From: Paenibacillus sp. E222
Lineage (GTDB): Bacteria; Bacillota; Bacilli; Paenibacillales; Paenibacillaceae
Reading direction: 5' to 3'
DNA length: 64,000 bases
Assembly: GCF_013401555.1 (NCBI RefSeq)
Contig: NZ_CP058552.1
Coordinates: forward strand, 6,944,001-7,008,000
In this document: piece by piece, positions 17,472 through 25,830 of the stretch
How positions within the stretch are numbered: the first letter of the stretch is position 1
Layout of the letters: each line of letters begins with the position of its first letter
Made by a program: the position numbers and the translations under genes
Notes under the pieces: model-generated
The model's database searches: none
The model's input: only the letters and a program-made list of their open reading frames with translations
What the model was told of the DNA's origin: nothing

Positions 17472-18598
17472 GGGGATACCTCTCCTTGAACCGATGAATC
17501 AACAGATTCTGATGGATTCTCGGTAGGTAGAGTCTCCGTCGTACCACCAGATACGCCCGCACTTGCAAATGTCGCCATCTCATTCAGAATGCGACATGAC
17601 GCATCAATTAGATGAAGACTGAGCACGCCTCCGGTGCCTTCACCCAGTCGCATGTCCAGATCGAGCATAGGCTTCAGACCCAGCTCACGCAGCAACGCTG
17701 CATGTCCGCTTTCATGCGATGTGTGGGAAGCAATCATGTATTCTGTACTGAGCGGAGCAAGCTGACTCGCAATCAACGCGGCGGCACTGGAGATAAATCC
17801 ATCCACGACCACAGGGCATCCGTTTGCAGCAGCAGCGAGAATCACGCCTGTCAGTCCGGCAATCTCCAGTCCGCCCACTTTGCACAGTACATCGAGTGCA
17901 TCGTCTGCATCCGGAGCATTTACGCTGAGGGCTTGGCTGACCACTGCGGCTTTGCGCTGCAATCCGGCATCATCCACACCTGTTCCCCGACCAACCGCTG
18001 AAGCAGGTGCTGTTCCGGTTAATGCACACATCACCGCTGCGCTAGCGGTTGTATTGCCGATCCCCATCTCTCCGGTCACAAACAACTGCGTTCCCTTCGC
18101 TACCTCGGTGGAAACCACTTCAGCTCCTGCAAGAATGGCCTGAATAGCTTCATCCCGGGTCATTGCAGCACCCTTCGCCATGTTGGCTGTTCCTTTGCGG
18201 ACTTTGCGGGAGACCAGGTCCGGATGATCCAGATCGGCATTCACGCCGATATCCACACAGATCACATGAGCTCCAGCGTGGCGTGCAAGCACATTGACAG
18301 CCGCTCCCCCTGTTAGGAAATTCAGGACCATCTGCGGCGTTACCTCAGCAGGAAAAGCACTAATCCCTTCTTCAACCACCCCATGATCCGCAGCCATAAC
18401 GATAACAGCTCTTCGATCAAAGCAAGGCCGAGTCTCACCGGTGATCCCCGCCAGACGAATAACCAGCTGTTCAAGCTTGCCCAGACTGCCGGGTGGCTTG
18501 GTCAATGCATCCACATGTGCGGAGGCCTCAGCTGCAACTGCCTCATGTGGACCCACGATCCGACCCATTAACTGTTCCAACACCTGTTCATTATTCAT
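17468..18598 (-). CDS. cobT: Nicotinate-nucleotide--dimethylbenzimidazole phosphoribosyltransferase
   Basis: This enzyme makes alpha-ribazole phosphate from NaMN and a lower-ligand base. The 376-residue form starting at 18598 has TKPPGSLGKLE near the N-terminus, AADHGVVEEGISAFP, GEMGIGNTTAS and the catalytic-Glu motif RLGEGTGG. A tail of about 25 residues beyond the usual end is Thr/Ser/Glu-rich. Two starts are possible. The ATG at 18598 has GGAAG 10 nt upstream and gives the family-like N-terminus. The ATG at 18649 overlaps the btuD stop (ATGA) and adds 17 residues. I prefer 18598 but coupling makes the other credible. The frame also extends into btuD, which is not real coding. Confidence 0.93.
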   Translation of the reverse strand: MNNEQVLEQLMGRIVGPHEAVAAEASAHVDALTKPPGSLGKLEQLVIRLAGITGETRPCFDRRAVIVMAADHGVVEEGISAFPAEVTPQMVLNFLTGGAAVNVLARHAGAHVICVDIGVNADLDHPDLVSRKVRKGTANMAKGAAMTRDEAIQAILAGAEVVSTEVAKGTQLFVTGEMGIGNTTASAAVMCALTGTAPASAVGRGTGVDDAGLQRKAAVVSQALSVNAPDADDALDVLCKVGGLEIAGLTGVILAAAANGCPVVVDGFISSAAALIASQLAPLSTEYMIASHTSHESGHAALLRELGLKPMLDLDMRLGEGTGGVLSLHLIDASCRILNEMATFASAGVSGGTTETLPTENPSESVDSSVQGEVSP

Positions 18599-18645
18599 GC
18601 AGCCAGCACTTCCTTTATCAAAATATGGGGTCTCCCCCGATTCAT

Positions 18646-19467
18646 TCATTTCTTCTCTCGTCTTAGCAACAGCTGTGGCAATCCATTGTCCGGATGATTC
18701 ACCATGGCCGGACTCACCCGGAAGATCTCCCGAATGTTCTCTTCCGTCATCAGCGAATGGGGTGTGCCACTGCCTACACAAGTCCCTTCACGCAGCGCCA
18801 GAATATGATCACAAAATTGCGCGGCCAGGTTCAAATCATGCAGCACCGCCACAATCGTAATATGAGTTTTTTGACGCCACGCCGATAATAACTCCATGAA
18901 TTGCAATTGATATTTGATATCGAGAAAGGTGGTTGGCTCGTCCAGCAATAATAGCCTGGGTTCCTGAGCCATGACTTTGGCAAGCGCAACCCGCTGCCGT
19001 TGACCGCCACTCAGTGCATCCAAAGGTCGTTCGGCCATGTCACTCAGACCCAACTCCTCTAACACCTTATCAACTATCGCTGCTCCATCCGACGGTTCTT
19101 CGCCAAGCCAGTTCTGGTAAGGATAACGTCCCATCTCGACAACATCCCTTACGGGATAAGAGATGGCCGGTAGTCCATCCTGCTGCAAGACTGCAATCAT
19201 GCGCGACAGATCTTTACGGGTGTATGAGGAAATGTCGCGACCATCAATCTGTATGCTGCCAGCGTTCGGCTGTTCGGTTCCGGCAAGTAGCTGAAGCAGG
19301 GTCGATTTTCCACTGCCGTTTGGACCAACAACGCCCCACCATTCACCTGCTTTTACTTTCCAGTCCACCGCATGCAGAGCCCGATGGTTACCATACATTT
19401 TATCAGCTTTCGTGACTTCAATCATCGGCCGACTCTCGGTAGGGTCTGTTTTCATGAATGTACTCAT
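18646..19467 (-). CDS. btuD: Corrinoid ABC transporter ATP-binding protein
   Basis: This 273-residue ATPase should power the BtuC-type permease. Walker A is GPNGSGKST, the signature motif is LSGGQRQRVALAK and Walker B is RLLLLDEPT, then the H-loop His in AVLHDLNLA. By sequence alone it could be a siderophore/haem-type (FecE) ATPase. Corrinoid specificity is inferred from its place in the riboswitch-controlled operon. The first ATG overlaps the btuC stop (ATGA). A second candidate, MIEVTKADKMYG, lies 14 codons in. Confidence 0.92.
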   Translation of the reverse strand: MSTFMKTDPTESRPMIEVTKADKMYGNHRALHAVDWKVKAGEWWGVVGPNGSGKSTLLQLLAGTEQPNAGSIQIDGRDISSYTRKDLSRMIAVLQQDGLPAISYPVRDVVEMGRYPYQNWLGEEPSDGAAIVDKVLEELGLSDMAERPLDALSGGQRQRVALAKVMAQEPRLLLLDEPTTFLDIKYQLQFMELLSAWRQKTHITIVAVLHDLNLAAQFCDHILALREGTCVGSGTPHSLMTEENIREIFRVSPAMVNHPDNGLPQLLLRREKK

Positions 19468-20510
19468 GGCATCATCCCCTTCCGCAGCTTTTTGTTCCGA
19501 TGCAGCAGATACGCAAAAAATGGCGCTCCAACAAAAGCTGTAACTACACCCAGCGGAATTTCGGTTGGGGCCAGCAATGAGCGTGCAATCGTGTCTGCCC
19601 AGACCATGAAGATGGCTCCCCCAATCGCGGACAAAGGCACCAGCAAGCGATAATCAGGTCCCACAATGAGCCGAAGAATATGCGGAATGACCAATCCGAC
19701 GAAGCCAATCACGCCCGATACGGAGACAGCGCCTGCCGTAAGCAGCGTACCCACAGCTAACACCGACAGCTTCAATCCATCCACCTTAACCCCGATATGA
19801 GCAGCTTGTCGTTCCCCCAAGGCAAGCACATTCAACGAACGCGCACGGCTCCAGAGGAAAATCAGCCCCAGCACAAAATACGGGAAAAGGATGGCCGTAT
19901 ACGACCACCCACGCAGTGCCAGACTTCCCATCGTCCAGTATATAATTTCATTGATTGTCTGCTTCGACATGGTCGACAGGAAGGAGACGACTGCTCCCAG
20001 GAAACTTTGCATGACGACGCCAGCCAGAATCAGGCTGTGTGTAGGTATTTTGCGTCCCTCACGAGCGAGGGCCAGCACAAACCACAATGTGACTACTCCC
20101 GTCAGAAACGCGACCAGTGGCAGAGTCCAGATCCCAATCAGTGCATACTGCAATCCGAAAAAAATCAGAAAAGCCGCACCTACCGATGCACCGGACGATA
20201 CGCCCAGGGTAAACGGATCAGCCAGAGGGTTACGAAGAACCCCCTGGAATCCAGTTCCGGCAATCGCCAGCGATGCACCTACAAGCACGGCAAGCAGTAC
20301 ACGTGGGAATCTGACCTTCCATATGATCTGTTCTGCTGCTGTATTCCAGTCAGGAACAATCCAGTCGCCCAGCCAGGGAATGCGATGAAGCAAGATGCCC
20401 GCAATGTCCAAGGCAGGCAGGGCAACCGAACCGATGCCCGTGCAGATGAGCACGGTTAACACAAGCAGCACAATTCCGGCCGTTCCGTACACTGCCAGCT
20501 TTTTACTCAT
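19464..20510 (-). CDS. btuC: Corrinoid ABC transporter permease (FecCD/BtuC family)
   Basis: This 348-residue permease should have ten membrane helices. Family signatures include GASLAIAGTGFQGVLRNPLA, DPFTLGVSSGASVGAA, and GFVGLVIPHILRLIVGPDYR, which carries the coupling loop to the ATPase. It belongs to the cobalamin/siderophore/haem permease family. The cobalamin riboswitch and the flanking cob genes make corrinoid transport the best assignment. Its start overlaps the btuF stop (ATGA). Confidence 0.93.
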   Translation of the reverse strand: MSKKLAVYGTAGIVLLVLTVLICTGIGSVALPALDIAGILLHRIPWLGDWIVPDWNTAAEQIIWKVRFPRVLLAVLVGASLAIAGTGFQGVLRNPLADPFTLGVSSGASVGAAFLIFFGLQYALIGIWTLPLVAFLTGVVTLWFVLALAREGRKIPTHSLILAGVVMQSFLGAVVSFLSTMSKQTINEIIYWTMGSLALRGWSYTAILFPYFVLGLIFLWSRARSLNVLALGERQAAHIGVKVDGLKLSVLAVGTLLTAGAVSVSGVIGFVGLVIPHILRLIVGPDYRLLVPLSAIGGAIFMVWADTIARSLLAPTEIPLGVVTAFVGAPFFAYLLHRNKKLRKGMMP

Positions 20511-21499
20511 TTGAACAGATCAGGGTAGATCGCTTTGGCTACTTCTTTCAGACCTTGGGTTACCCGTGGTCCCGGACGGCTCAACAGGTTGGCATCCAGA
20601 CCGATGACTGCATCGTTCTTCACAGCCGTGATTTGATCCCATCCGCTGCGTGCTTTGATGATTTGATCCAATGTTTTGTTATCTTCCACTACATCGTTCG
20701 CATACAGAATGACGTCCGGATTAGAAGCAATAATGTTCTCTTCATTAATCTGGTTCCAGCCAGTCAAGTCGGAAGCTACGTTGTTACCTCCGGCCAGTGT
20801 AATCAATTCATCCATGAATTCACCTTTACCCACAGTCCAACCTGGGGAGAATTCAACATATACTTTTTTCTTCTCTTCCGGTTTAACTGCCTTCACAGCT
20901 TCAGTTACATCAGCCACATCTTTTTTCATCTGGGTGATGATCTCCTGTGCTTTTTCCTGATGATCCGTGATTTTACCAAAAGTTTCAATGTTGTTTATTA
21001 CATCATCCACTGATTTAGGATCTGTTTTGAAAATCGTAATGCCCAGATCACGCAGTTTCTTCACCGACTCTTTGCTCATTGAGATACCTGTAAATACGAT
21101 ATCTGCTTCAGCCGCAATGATCGACTCTTCATTAGGCTTGGATACTCCGCCCATTTTCGGTTTTGTTGTTGCTGCTTCCGGATAATCGTCATAGTCGGAT
21201 ACCCCTACGATCTGCTCGTCCAATCCGAGTGCGAACAGGGATTCCGTTTCAGCCGGAGATACGGATACGATTTTGGCTGGTGCTTTGTCAAAGGTAAACG
21301 ATTCACCCGTAGCATCTGTAACCGTGAGTGGATATTGTGTTTTGAGATCTGTCTGCGCCTGTTCCTGGGATTGCTCCTGTGCAGGTTGTGAGGTTCCTGT
21401 ACCCTCGTTCGTTGTTGTTGTACCACAACCGGCCAACGTCAGTGCCAGCATCGCTGCGCTCAGCAGTGACGCTACGCCTTTCCATGTCTTGAAATTCAT
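20507..21499 (-). CDS. btuF: Corrinoid-binding lipoprotein (BtuF-like)
   Basis: This is a 330-residue extracytoplasmic solute-binding lipoprotein of the helical-backbone (BtuF/FhuD) family. The signal peptide ends with LAGC (Cys 25), then a Thr/Gln/Glu-rich linker and a domain starting KIVSVSPAETESLFALGL. The frame extends 56 codons further upstream into the riboswitch leader, but the ATG at 21499 has AAGGGGAG about 10 nt before it and gives a proper signal peptide, so it is chosen. An in-frame ATG three codons earlier is too close to the ribosome site. It is the first gene of the riboswitch-controlled operon. Confidence 0.94.
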   Translation of the reverse strand: MNFKTWKGVASLLSAAMLALTLAGCGTTTTNEGTGTSQPAQEQSQEQAQTDLKTQYPLTVTDATGESFTFDKAPAKIVSVSPAETESLFALGLDEQIVGVSDYDDYPEAATTKPKMGGVSKPNEESIIAAEADIVFTGISMSKESVKKLRDLGITIFKTDPKSVDDVINNIETFGKITDHQEKAQEIITQMKKDVADVTEAVKAVKPEEKKKVYVEFSPGWTVGKGEFMDELITLAGGNNVASDLTGWNQINEENIIASNPDVILYANDVVEDNKTLDQIIKARSGWDQITAVKNDAVIGLDANLLSRPGPRVTQGLKEVAKAIYPDLFK

Positions 21500-21575
21500 T
21501 GTGTTCATTCTCCCCTTCTCTATCCATTCTAGTGAGTAGTGCTCCTGTCCCAATTCCGCTTGAATTTGTGTTCCG

Positions 21576-21612
21576 AAAAAATAAAATCCCCAATCCTTGG
21601 TCAGAATCAGGG
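21576..21612 (-). terminator. Leader terminator of the cobalamin riboswitch
   Basis: On the minus strand CCCTGATTC and GGATTGGGG pair (with G-U pairs) around TGACCAA and are followed by ATTTTATTTTTT. It lies between the aptamer and btuF, so cobalamin binding probably controls transcription termination here. Confidence 0.8.
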
Positions 21613-21711
21613 ATGACGTCTCGCATGTGGCGATCTGCGCATGGTCAGCTTGGCGCTGTTTATGCACAGAGAACTGCCCGAAACGCTGTCCTTTCCTCGA
21701 AGGAACACCGG

Positions 21712-21885
21712 TTTATACGTCCAGGGCAGGTAACCTGACTTACAGGAATTCATCCTGATTTACAGTGGCGGGACCGTGCCGGATTTACACCGGCTTCCCT
21801 ATTTCACCCGTATGCCGTTCATCGCCTCATATAAAAGCATGAAACATTCTGCATGCACGCGGGACCCTTGGTCGCTAATATTGTT
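21712..21885 (-). promoter_or_regulatory. Cobalamin (AdoCbl) riboswitch aptamer
   Basis: Read on the minus strand the aptamer core contains AATAGGGAAGCCGGTGTAAA, then a CCGGCACGGTCCC segment and the B12-box element GCCACTGTAA. It ends with a GTCAGG..ACCTGCC arm. These are the invariant joining regions and B12-box of the class I cobalamin riboswitch. The outer limits are estimates. It sits about 210 nt before btuF, with an intrinsic terminator in between. Bound cobalamin should switch off btuF-btuC-btuD-cobT-cobU-cobS-cbiP. Confidence 0.95.
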
Positions 21886-21973
21886 TAACCATTCAAGTGA
21901 GCATCGTGCATCCTTGGTAGAGCTTGTTGCGCCTCCATCGATGATGCACTTGCTAAGTCACACTTCTGTTGTG

Positions 21974-22002
21974 ATTATAGGTTATATTGTACATCCTTAC
22001 AA
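21974..22002 (-). promoter_or_regulatory. Sigma-A promoter of the btuF operon
   Basis: On the minus strand TTGTAA (22002-21997) and a perfect TATAAT (21979-21974) are spaced by 17 bases. The -35 begins 7 bases past the cobC stop, so the riboswitch transcript starts inside the cluster near 21967, independently of the upstream cob genes. Confidence 0.82.
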
Positions 22003-22008
22003 CCCGAT

Positions 22009-22656
22009 TTACGGAAAAGTCAATCTGGTTCCAACCCAGCTCTCCCCATCGCCATCCAGCCGGATTTTGATCGCTTGTCCTGGTATTACCTGCGTATCCC
22101 AAAATCCTTGATCTGGAATGAGACGTGATACCATATAACGAATAACACCGCCATGCGTAATTACGGCTACCTTTGGCACGTTTATGCTGCGAGAGTGCAG
22201 TATTGGTGAAAAGGACATCAGACTCTCTTCCAGAAATGAATCAATCCGCGCGGCAAATGCTGTCCAAGGCTCGCCACCCGGTGGCGTTACCTCCTGCGGC
22301 GCATCAATCCAGTCTCGGTACTGCGGATTGTCCTTGAGCTGATCATAGGTCAACCCCTCCCACTGACCAAAGTTGATCTCCCTTAGTCGGGGATCAAGCT
22401 TGGCCTTTCCCATTTGGGGCGATGCAATGTGTGTAAGTGTCTGCTGACAACGCAGCAGATCACTGCAATACAGAGCTTCGCATGTGATATTGCTGAACTC
22501 TTCGCGCAGCGAAGATAGCTCCTGCTCTGCTTCAGGCAGCAGTCCGATGTCGGAATACCCAAGATATCTTTTTTCCAAGTTCCACACCGTTGTACCATGA
22601 CGTATCAAAATAATCTCACAGCTTTGCATGCCGCCATGTCCAGCTTCTATTACCAT
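22009..22656 (-). CDS. cobC: Histidine phosphatase, alpha-ribazole-phosphatase-like
   Basis: This 215-residue phosphoglycerate-mutase-superfamily enzyme has the phosphohistidine motif LIRHGTT, the basic and acidic residues of LREINFGQWEG, and the second His in VAVITHGGVIRY. Its place in the corrinoid cluster suggests it dephosphorylates alpha-ribazole phosphate or adenosylcobalamin phosphate (CobC role). The superfamily is broad, so this is inference from context. The chosen ATG (22656) overlaps the cbiB stop and has GGAGG 9 nt upstream. The frame is open 16 codons further up but inside cbiB. Confidence 0.87.
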   Translation of the reverse strand: MVIEAGHGGMQSCEIILIRHGTTVWNLEKRYLGYSDIGLLPEAEQELSSLREEFSNITCEALYCSDLLRCQQTLTHIASPQMGKAKLDPRLREINFGQWEGLTYDQLKDNPQYRDWIDAPQEVTPPGGEPWTAFAARIDSFLEESLMSFSPILHSRSINVPKVAVITHGGVIRYMVSRLIPDQGFWDTQVIPGQAIKIRLDGDGESWVGTRLTFP

Positions 22657-23675
22657 AACAGTGTACCTCCAGCAGACCATATCCCTAAGGTGAGCAACCA
22701 ACATAATATAACAAAAGAACCTGCCGACCAGAACATAAGCCGTGTTGTTCGTACAATATCTTCTGCTTCCATCCGTCTTGTAGGATCGCCCATATATGCG
22801 CGAAATGAAGCCACGCCGTGATATACGTTATGTCCACCAAGTCTTATACCCAGCGCTCCGGCCACCGCTGACTCGGGAAAACCGCTATTCGGGCTTGGGT
22901 GCAGTCGTGCATCCCGGGACACCATGCGTGCTGCCCCTCTGGCATCCAACTTCATGAACCAGGCTCCCATAATTAACAGCAAGGCAGTAAGACGCGCGGG
23001 AATCCAGTTGGCCCAATCATCCAGACGGGCAGACGCCCAGCCGAGATGCAGATATTTTTCATTTTTATAACCCACCATGGAGTCCAGTGTATTCACCGCC
23101 CGATAGGCCATGGCAAGTGGTGCACCACCAATCAGGGCATAGAACAGTGGAGAGACGATTGCATCCACGATATTTTCCGCCACAGTCTCCACCGTTCCCC
23201 TCACAATCTCCGGTTCATCCAGATGAGCCGTATCACGTCCTACAATCATACCCAGTGAACGTCTCGCCGCAGGCCAATCCTGTTGACTTAAATGGCGGTA
23301 AACTTCCATACCTGCATCCTTCAAACCTTTCGAGGCAATGGTGGTTGCGATCAGCACCACTTCTGCCACAACTGCAACAACGGGATGAATAAGACCCAGC
23401 ACATAGATTAATCCCCAAGTCAGTGCAAAAGAACCGCCTGCAATCAAAAGTGGAAATAAAACGCCAGCTCTTTGGAGTGCCTGTTTCGAATCCACCCGCG
23501 ACCTTATCGCTCGCTCCAGTGCAGAGATGGCCTTTCCCATGCCAATCACCGGATGGGGAATCCAGCGCGGATCACCGATGCAGCGATCGAGTATGTATGC
23601 TCCTACAATAATCCAGGCTCCAGCCATTCCCGTCCAGATCGGCCAGGAAGCCCATTGATGCAGCAGAGATGTCAT
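22650..23675 (-). CDS. cbiB: Adenosylcobinamide-phosphate synthase
   Basis: This 341-residue membrane enzyme (CbiB; CobD in Pseudomonas naming) attaches the aminopropanol phosphate arm to adenosylcobyric acid. It shows the family N-terminus LDRCIGDPRWIPHPV.MG, the GRDTAHLDEPEIVRGTVET motif, and the later VNTLDSMVGYKNEKY and PSPNSGFPESAVAGAL segments. It follows cbiZ by 2 nt and overlaps cobC. It uses the cobyric acid made by CbiZ and the aminopropanol phosphate made by CobD, so its neighbours supply both substrates. Confidence 0.95.
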   Translation of the reverse strand: MTSLLHQWASWPIWTGMAGAWIIVGAYILDRCIGDPRWIPHPVIGMGKAISALERAIRSRVDSKQALQRAGVLFPLLIAGGSFALTWGLIYVLGLIHPVVAVVAEVVLIATTIASKGLKDAGMEVYRHLSQQDWPAARRSLGMIVGRDTAHLDEPEIVRGTVETVAENIVDAIVSPLFYALIGGAPLAMAYRAVNTLDSMVGYKNEKYLHLGWASARLDDWANWIPARLTALLLIMGAWFMKLDARGAARMVSRDARLHPSPNSGFPESAVAGALGIRLGGHNVYHGVASFRAYMGDPTRRMEAEDIVRTTRLMFWSAGSFVILCWLLTLGIWSAGGTLLW

Positions 23676-23677
23676 TG

Positions 23678-24490
23678 CTATTTATTCCTCTCTTTCCACT
23701 CCTGCGCGGCTTGCAGGCTTTCCATTATTGTGTCATACACCAGCCTGCCGATCGCTGCACCCATGACCGTAGCCGTCCCTGCGTAACTGATGAGCGGTTT
23801 ATCTACTCCAGCCTGGCTGACCGCGAGTACGATGGCATCCGTTGTTGTTCCGGTTGCAGGCAGACCATTCTCTGAATCCATCACACCGAAATCAGCTAAC
23901 GCAGCGGCTTTCGCCTCTACCGCAGTCTGAATGGCATTCACCATCGCTCCAGCAGTCATACACCCATTCATCCACAACATGATATTGATCGTACCGGGAG
24001 TATAGGTTGAAGACGAAACTTTCCCAATTTTCTGGGACACCGTCCCATTGCTCATCTCATTCCCCGCAGCATCGAACACGGTTCTTGCAGAACCTGCCCG
24101 TGCAGCATTCGATACCCCTGCTGTAGTGCAGCAAAGCAAACCGAATTCATCACTTTCGTATTCCTGGATCGCTGTGTGCTCCAATCGAACGGCAGTCAGA
24201 AGACCGGCACATTGTTCCTGCTGCTCCTGCCATTCACTCAACAGCTCGGCAATATCACGTGGTGGATCGTCACAGCGATAATGTCTGTCCACATAGATGT
24301 TGAATATACGATCCAGTTCAATCATGCCGCCCCCATACACAGCACTGGAAAGTGCTGTTACAACAGAGGGACTGGACGCTTTAATATGCCGTTCATGTGC
24401 AGAGACGTATAATCCCGGCCATACAGAAGATCTGTATTCGTTCTGGTCCTTTTGTACATGGGAGTAATAATTATAGAATGGCAGTGCCAT
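23678..24490 (-). CDS. cbiZ: Adenosylcobinamide amidohydrolase
   Basis: This 270-residue enzyme hydrolyses adenosylcobinamide, or pseudocobalamin-type corrinoids, at the aminopropanol amide to give adenosylcobyric acid. The core contains TTAGVSNAARAG, GTINIMLWMNGCMTAGAMVNA, a run of EAKAAAL residues and the C-terminal SENGLPATGTTTDA motif. These segments are typical of CbiZ (PF01955). It marks this locus as salvage and remodelling rather than only de novo synthesis. Its start lies inside the 3' end of cobD (20-nt overlap). A fused BluE or ABC domain, as in some CbiZ proteins, is absent. Confidence 0.92.
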   Translation of the reverse strand: MALPFYNYYSHVQKDQNEYRSSVWPGLYVSAHERHIKASSPSVVTALSSAVYGGGMIELDRIFNIYVDRHYRCDDPPRDIAELLSEWQEQQEQCAGLLTAVRLEHTAIQEYESDEFGLLCCTTAGVSNAARAGSARTVFDAAGNEMSNGTVSQKIGKVSSSTYTPGTINIMLWMNGCMTAGAMVNAIQTAVEAKAAALADFGVMDSENGLPATGTTTDAIVLAVSQAGVDKPLISYAGTATVMGAAIGRLVYDTIMESLQAAQEWKERNK

Positions 24491-25619
24491 CGCTTTGTCC
24501 CCCTGCCTCTAACCCGGTTGTCGGATTAGGCGTAATTACATTTCCTATTGTTTCCAGCAAACGTCCATTAGCCTCCGCGTCCTTGACCGCAAAACGTACA
24601 TGTCGTTCCCCAAGTCCGGGATACATCGCGCAGCTTCGGATCAGTATTCCCCGTTCTCCGAGAGCAGCCTGCATGGATGACGCTGTCCACGGTTCTGGAA
24701 GAGCTGCCAATATAAAATTTGCTTCCCCTCGTGTAACCTCACACCCCAACGCTTCCAGACCTTCCGTTAATCTCTTTCGTTCGTGTGACACCAGTGCCAA
24801 TGTCTCCTGTTCAAAATTTTCCCCACTGCGCAGACAGGCTTCTCCTGCGATCAGTGCAAGCCCGTTCACACTCCAGGTGACCTGTTTCTCTGTCATGGCG
24901 CGAATCAGTTCAGGACGCCCCATCGCATAACCCAGACGCAGGCCTGGAATCGCATAAAACTTGGTCATCGAACGAATGATGATCACTTGCGGATACTCTT
25001 TCAATCTGGATGCAAGCGATTGACGCTGTGATTCAGGAATAAAATCGATAAATGCCTCATCGACAACCAATATTGTGCCTGTTGTCTCTGCTTTACGAGC
25101 AAGCCGTTGCAGAACTTCGACCGGATACTGTACCCCATTGGGGTTGTTGGGCTGTCCAAGGAAAAGCAGGTCCACCCGCTCTATCAGCTTCTCAATATCT
25201 TCCGGTTCTGCTCGCCAGTCCAGTTCTTCCCGTCCTTGAACATGGTGGACTTCTGCTCCAAATTGTCTGGACAAAGCACTGTACTCTGAAAAACCGGGCT
25301 CTACCGTACCGACTCTGCGCGGCGCGAGTCCAATTAAGATTAGAGCCATATTTTCCGCCGCCCCATTGCCAACAGATATGTGATCCGGGGTTAAACCCAG
25401 TCGGTCACTAAGCAACATTTTGAACGCCCGATGGCCCGGATCAGGGTAACGAAGTACCGTATGTAATCCTTGTTTCAGAGACTCCAGCACTTCCCGAGGT
25501 GGACCCAGAGGATTAATATTTGCGCTAAAATCGAGGAAATCCGCAGGATTCCCTCCAAAACGTACAGCGGCCGTCTCCACATCACCGCCATGTCCAAAAA
25601 CTTCAATTAAACCGGTCAT
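24471..25619 (-). CDS. cobD: Threonine-phosphate decarboxylase, PLP-dependent
   Basis: This 382-residue fold-type I PLP enzyme makes aminopropanol phosphate from L-threonine phosphate for CbiB. The N-terminal HGGDVETAAVRFGG and DFSANINPLGPP are typical of CobD. The PLP lysine is in SMTKFYAIPGLRLGYAMG and the Asp/Asn pair in GQPNNPNG. Histidinol-phosphate aminotransferases are close relatives; the neighbouring cbiB and cbiZ decide the assignment. The frame opens at 25631, but that ATG directly abuts the AAAGG, so the ATG at 25619, with better spacing, is preferred. It is the first gene of the upstream transcription block. Confidence 0.9.
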   Translation of the reverse strand: MTGLIEVFGHGGDVETAAVRFGGNPADFLDFSANINPLGPPREVLESLKQGLHTVLRYPDPGHRAFKMLLSDRLGLTPDHISVGNGAAENMALILIGLAPRRVGTVEPGFSEYSALSRQFGAEVHHVQGREELDWRAEPEDIEKLIERVDLLFLGQPNNPNGVQYPVEVLQRLARKAETTGTILVVDEAFIDFIPESQRQSLASRLKEYPQVIIIRSMTKFYAIPGLRLGYAMGRPELIRAMTEKQVTWSVNGLALIAGEACLRSGENFEQETLALVSHERKRLTEGLEALGCEVTRGEANFILAALPEPWTASSMQAALGERGILIRSCAMYPGLGERHVRFAVKDAEANGRLLETIGNVITPNPTTGLEAGGQSDGTAIL

Positions 25620-25722
25620 CCTATCCGTCATCCTTTCTGCATGTCCTTTTTATTATGGATGTCGTGGCAGGCAGGGGTCAATCCTGTTTTGGCTATTTAA
25701 GCCCTTTGCGGCTTCAATTTCT

Positions 25723-25751
25723 TTGTGTCCTTTCGACAATTCGTTTACAAT
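25723..25751 (+). promoter_or_regulatory. Probable sigma-A promoter of lplA
   Basis: TTGTGT (25723-25728) and TACAAT (25746-25751) are 17 bases apart and precede lplA by about 80 bases. Divergent cobD must be served from the same 210-base gap; no riboswitch is seen on that side. Confidence 0.55.
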
Positions 25752-25830
25752 AGAGAAGGAATTTCGATTCCGCAAAGCATCACTATATAAGGGATATACA
25801 TCCCTCACATACATTAATGGAGGAATGACC

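Noticed and set aside
21500..21667. 56 extra codons at the N-terminus of btuF
   Set aside because: They read through the riboswitch leader terminator, and the resulting protein would lose its signal peptide position.
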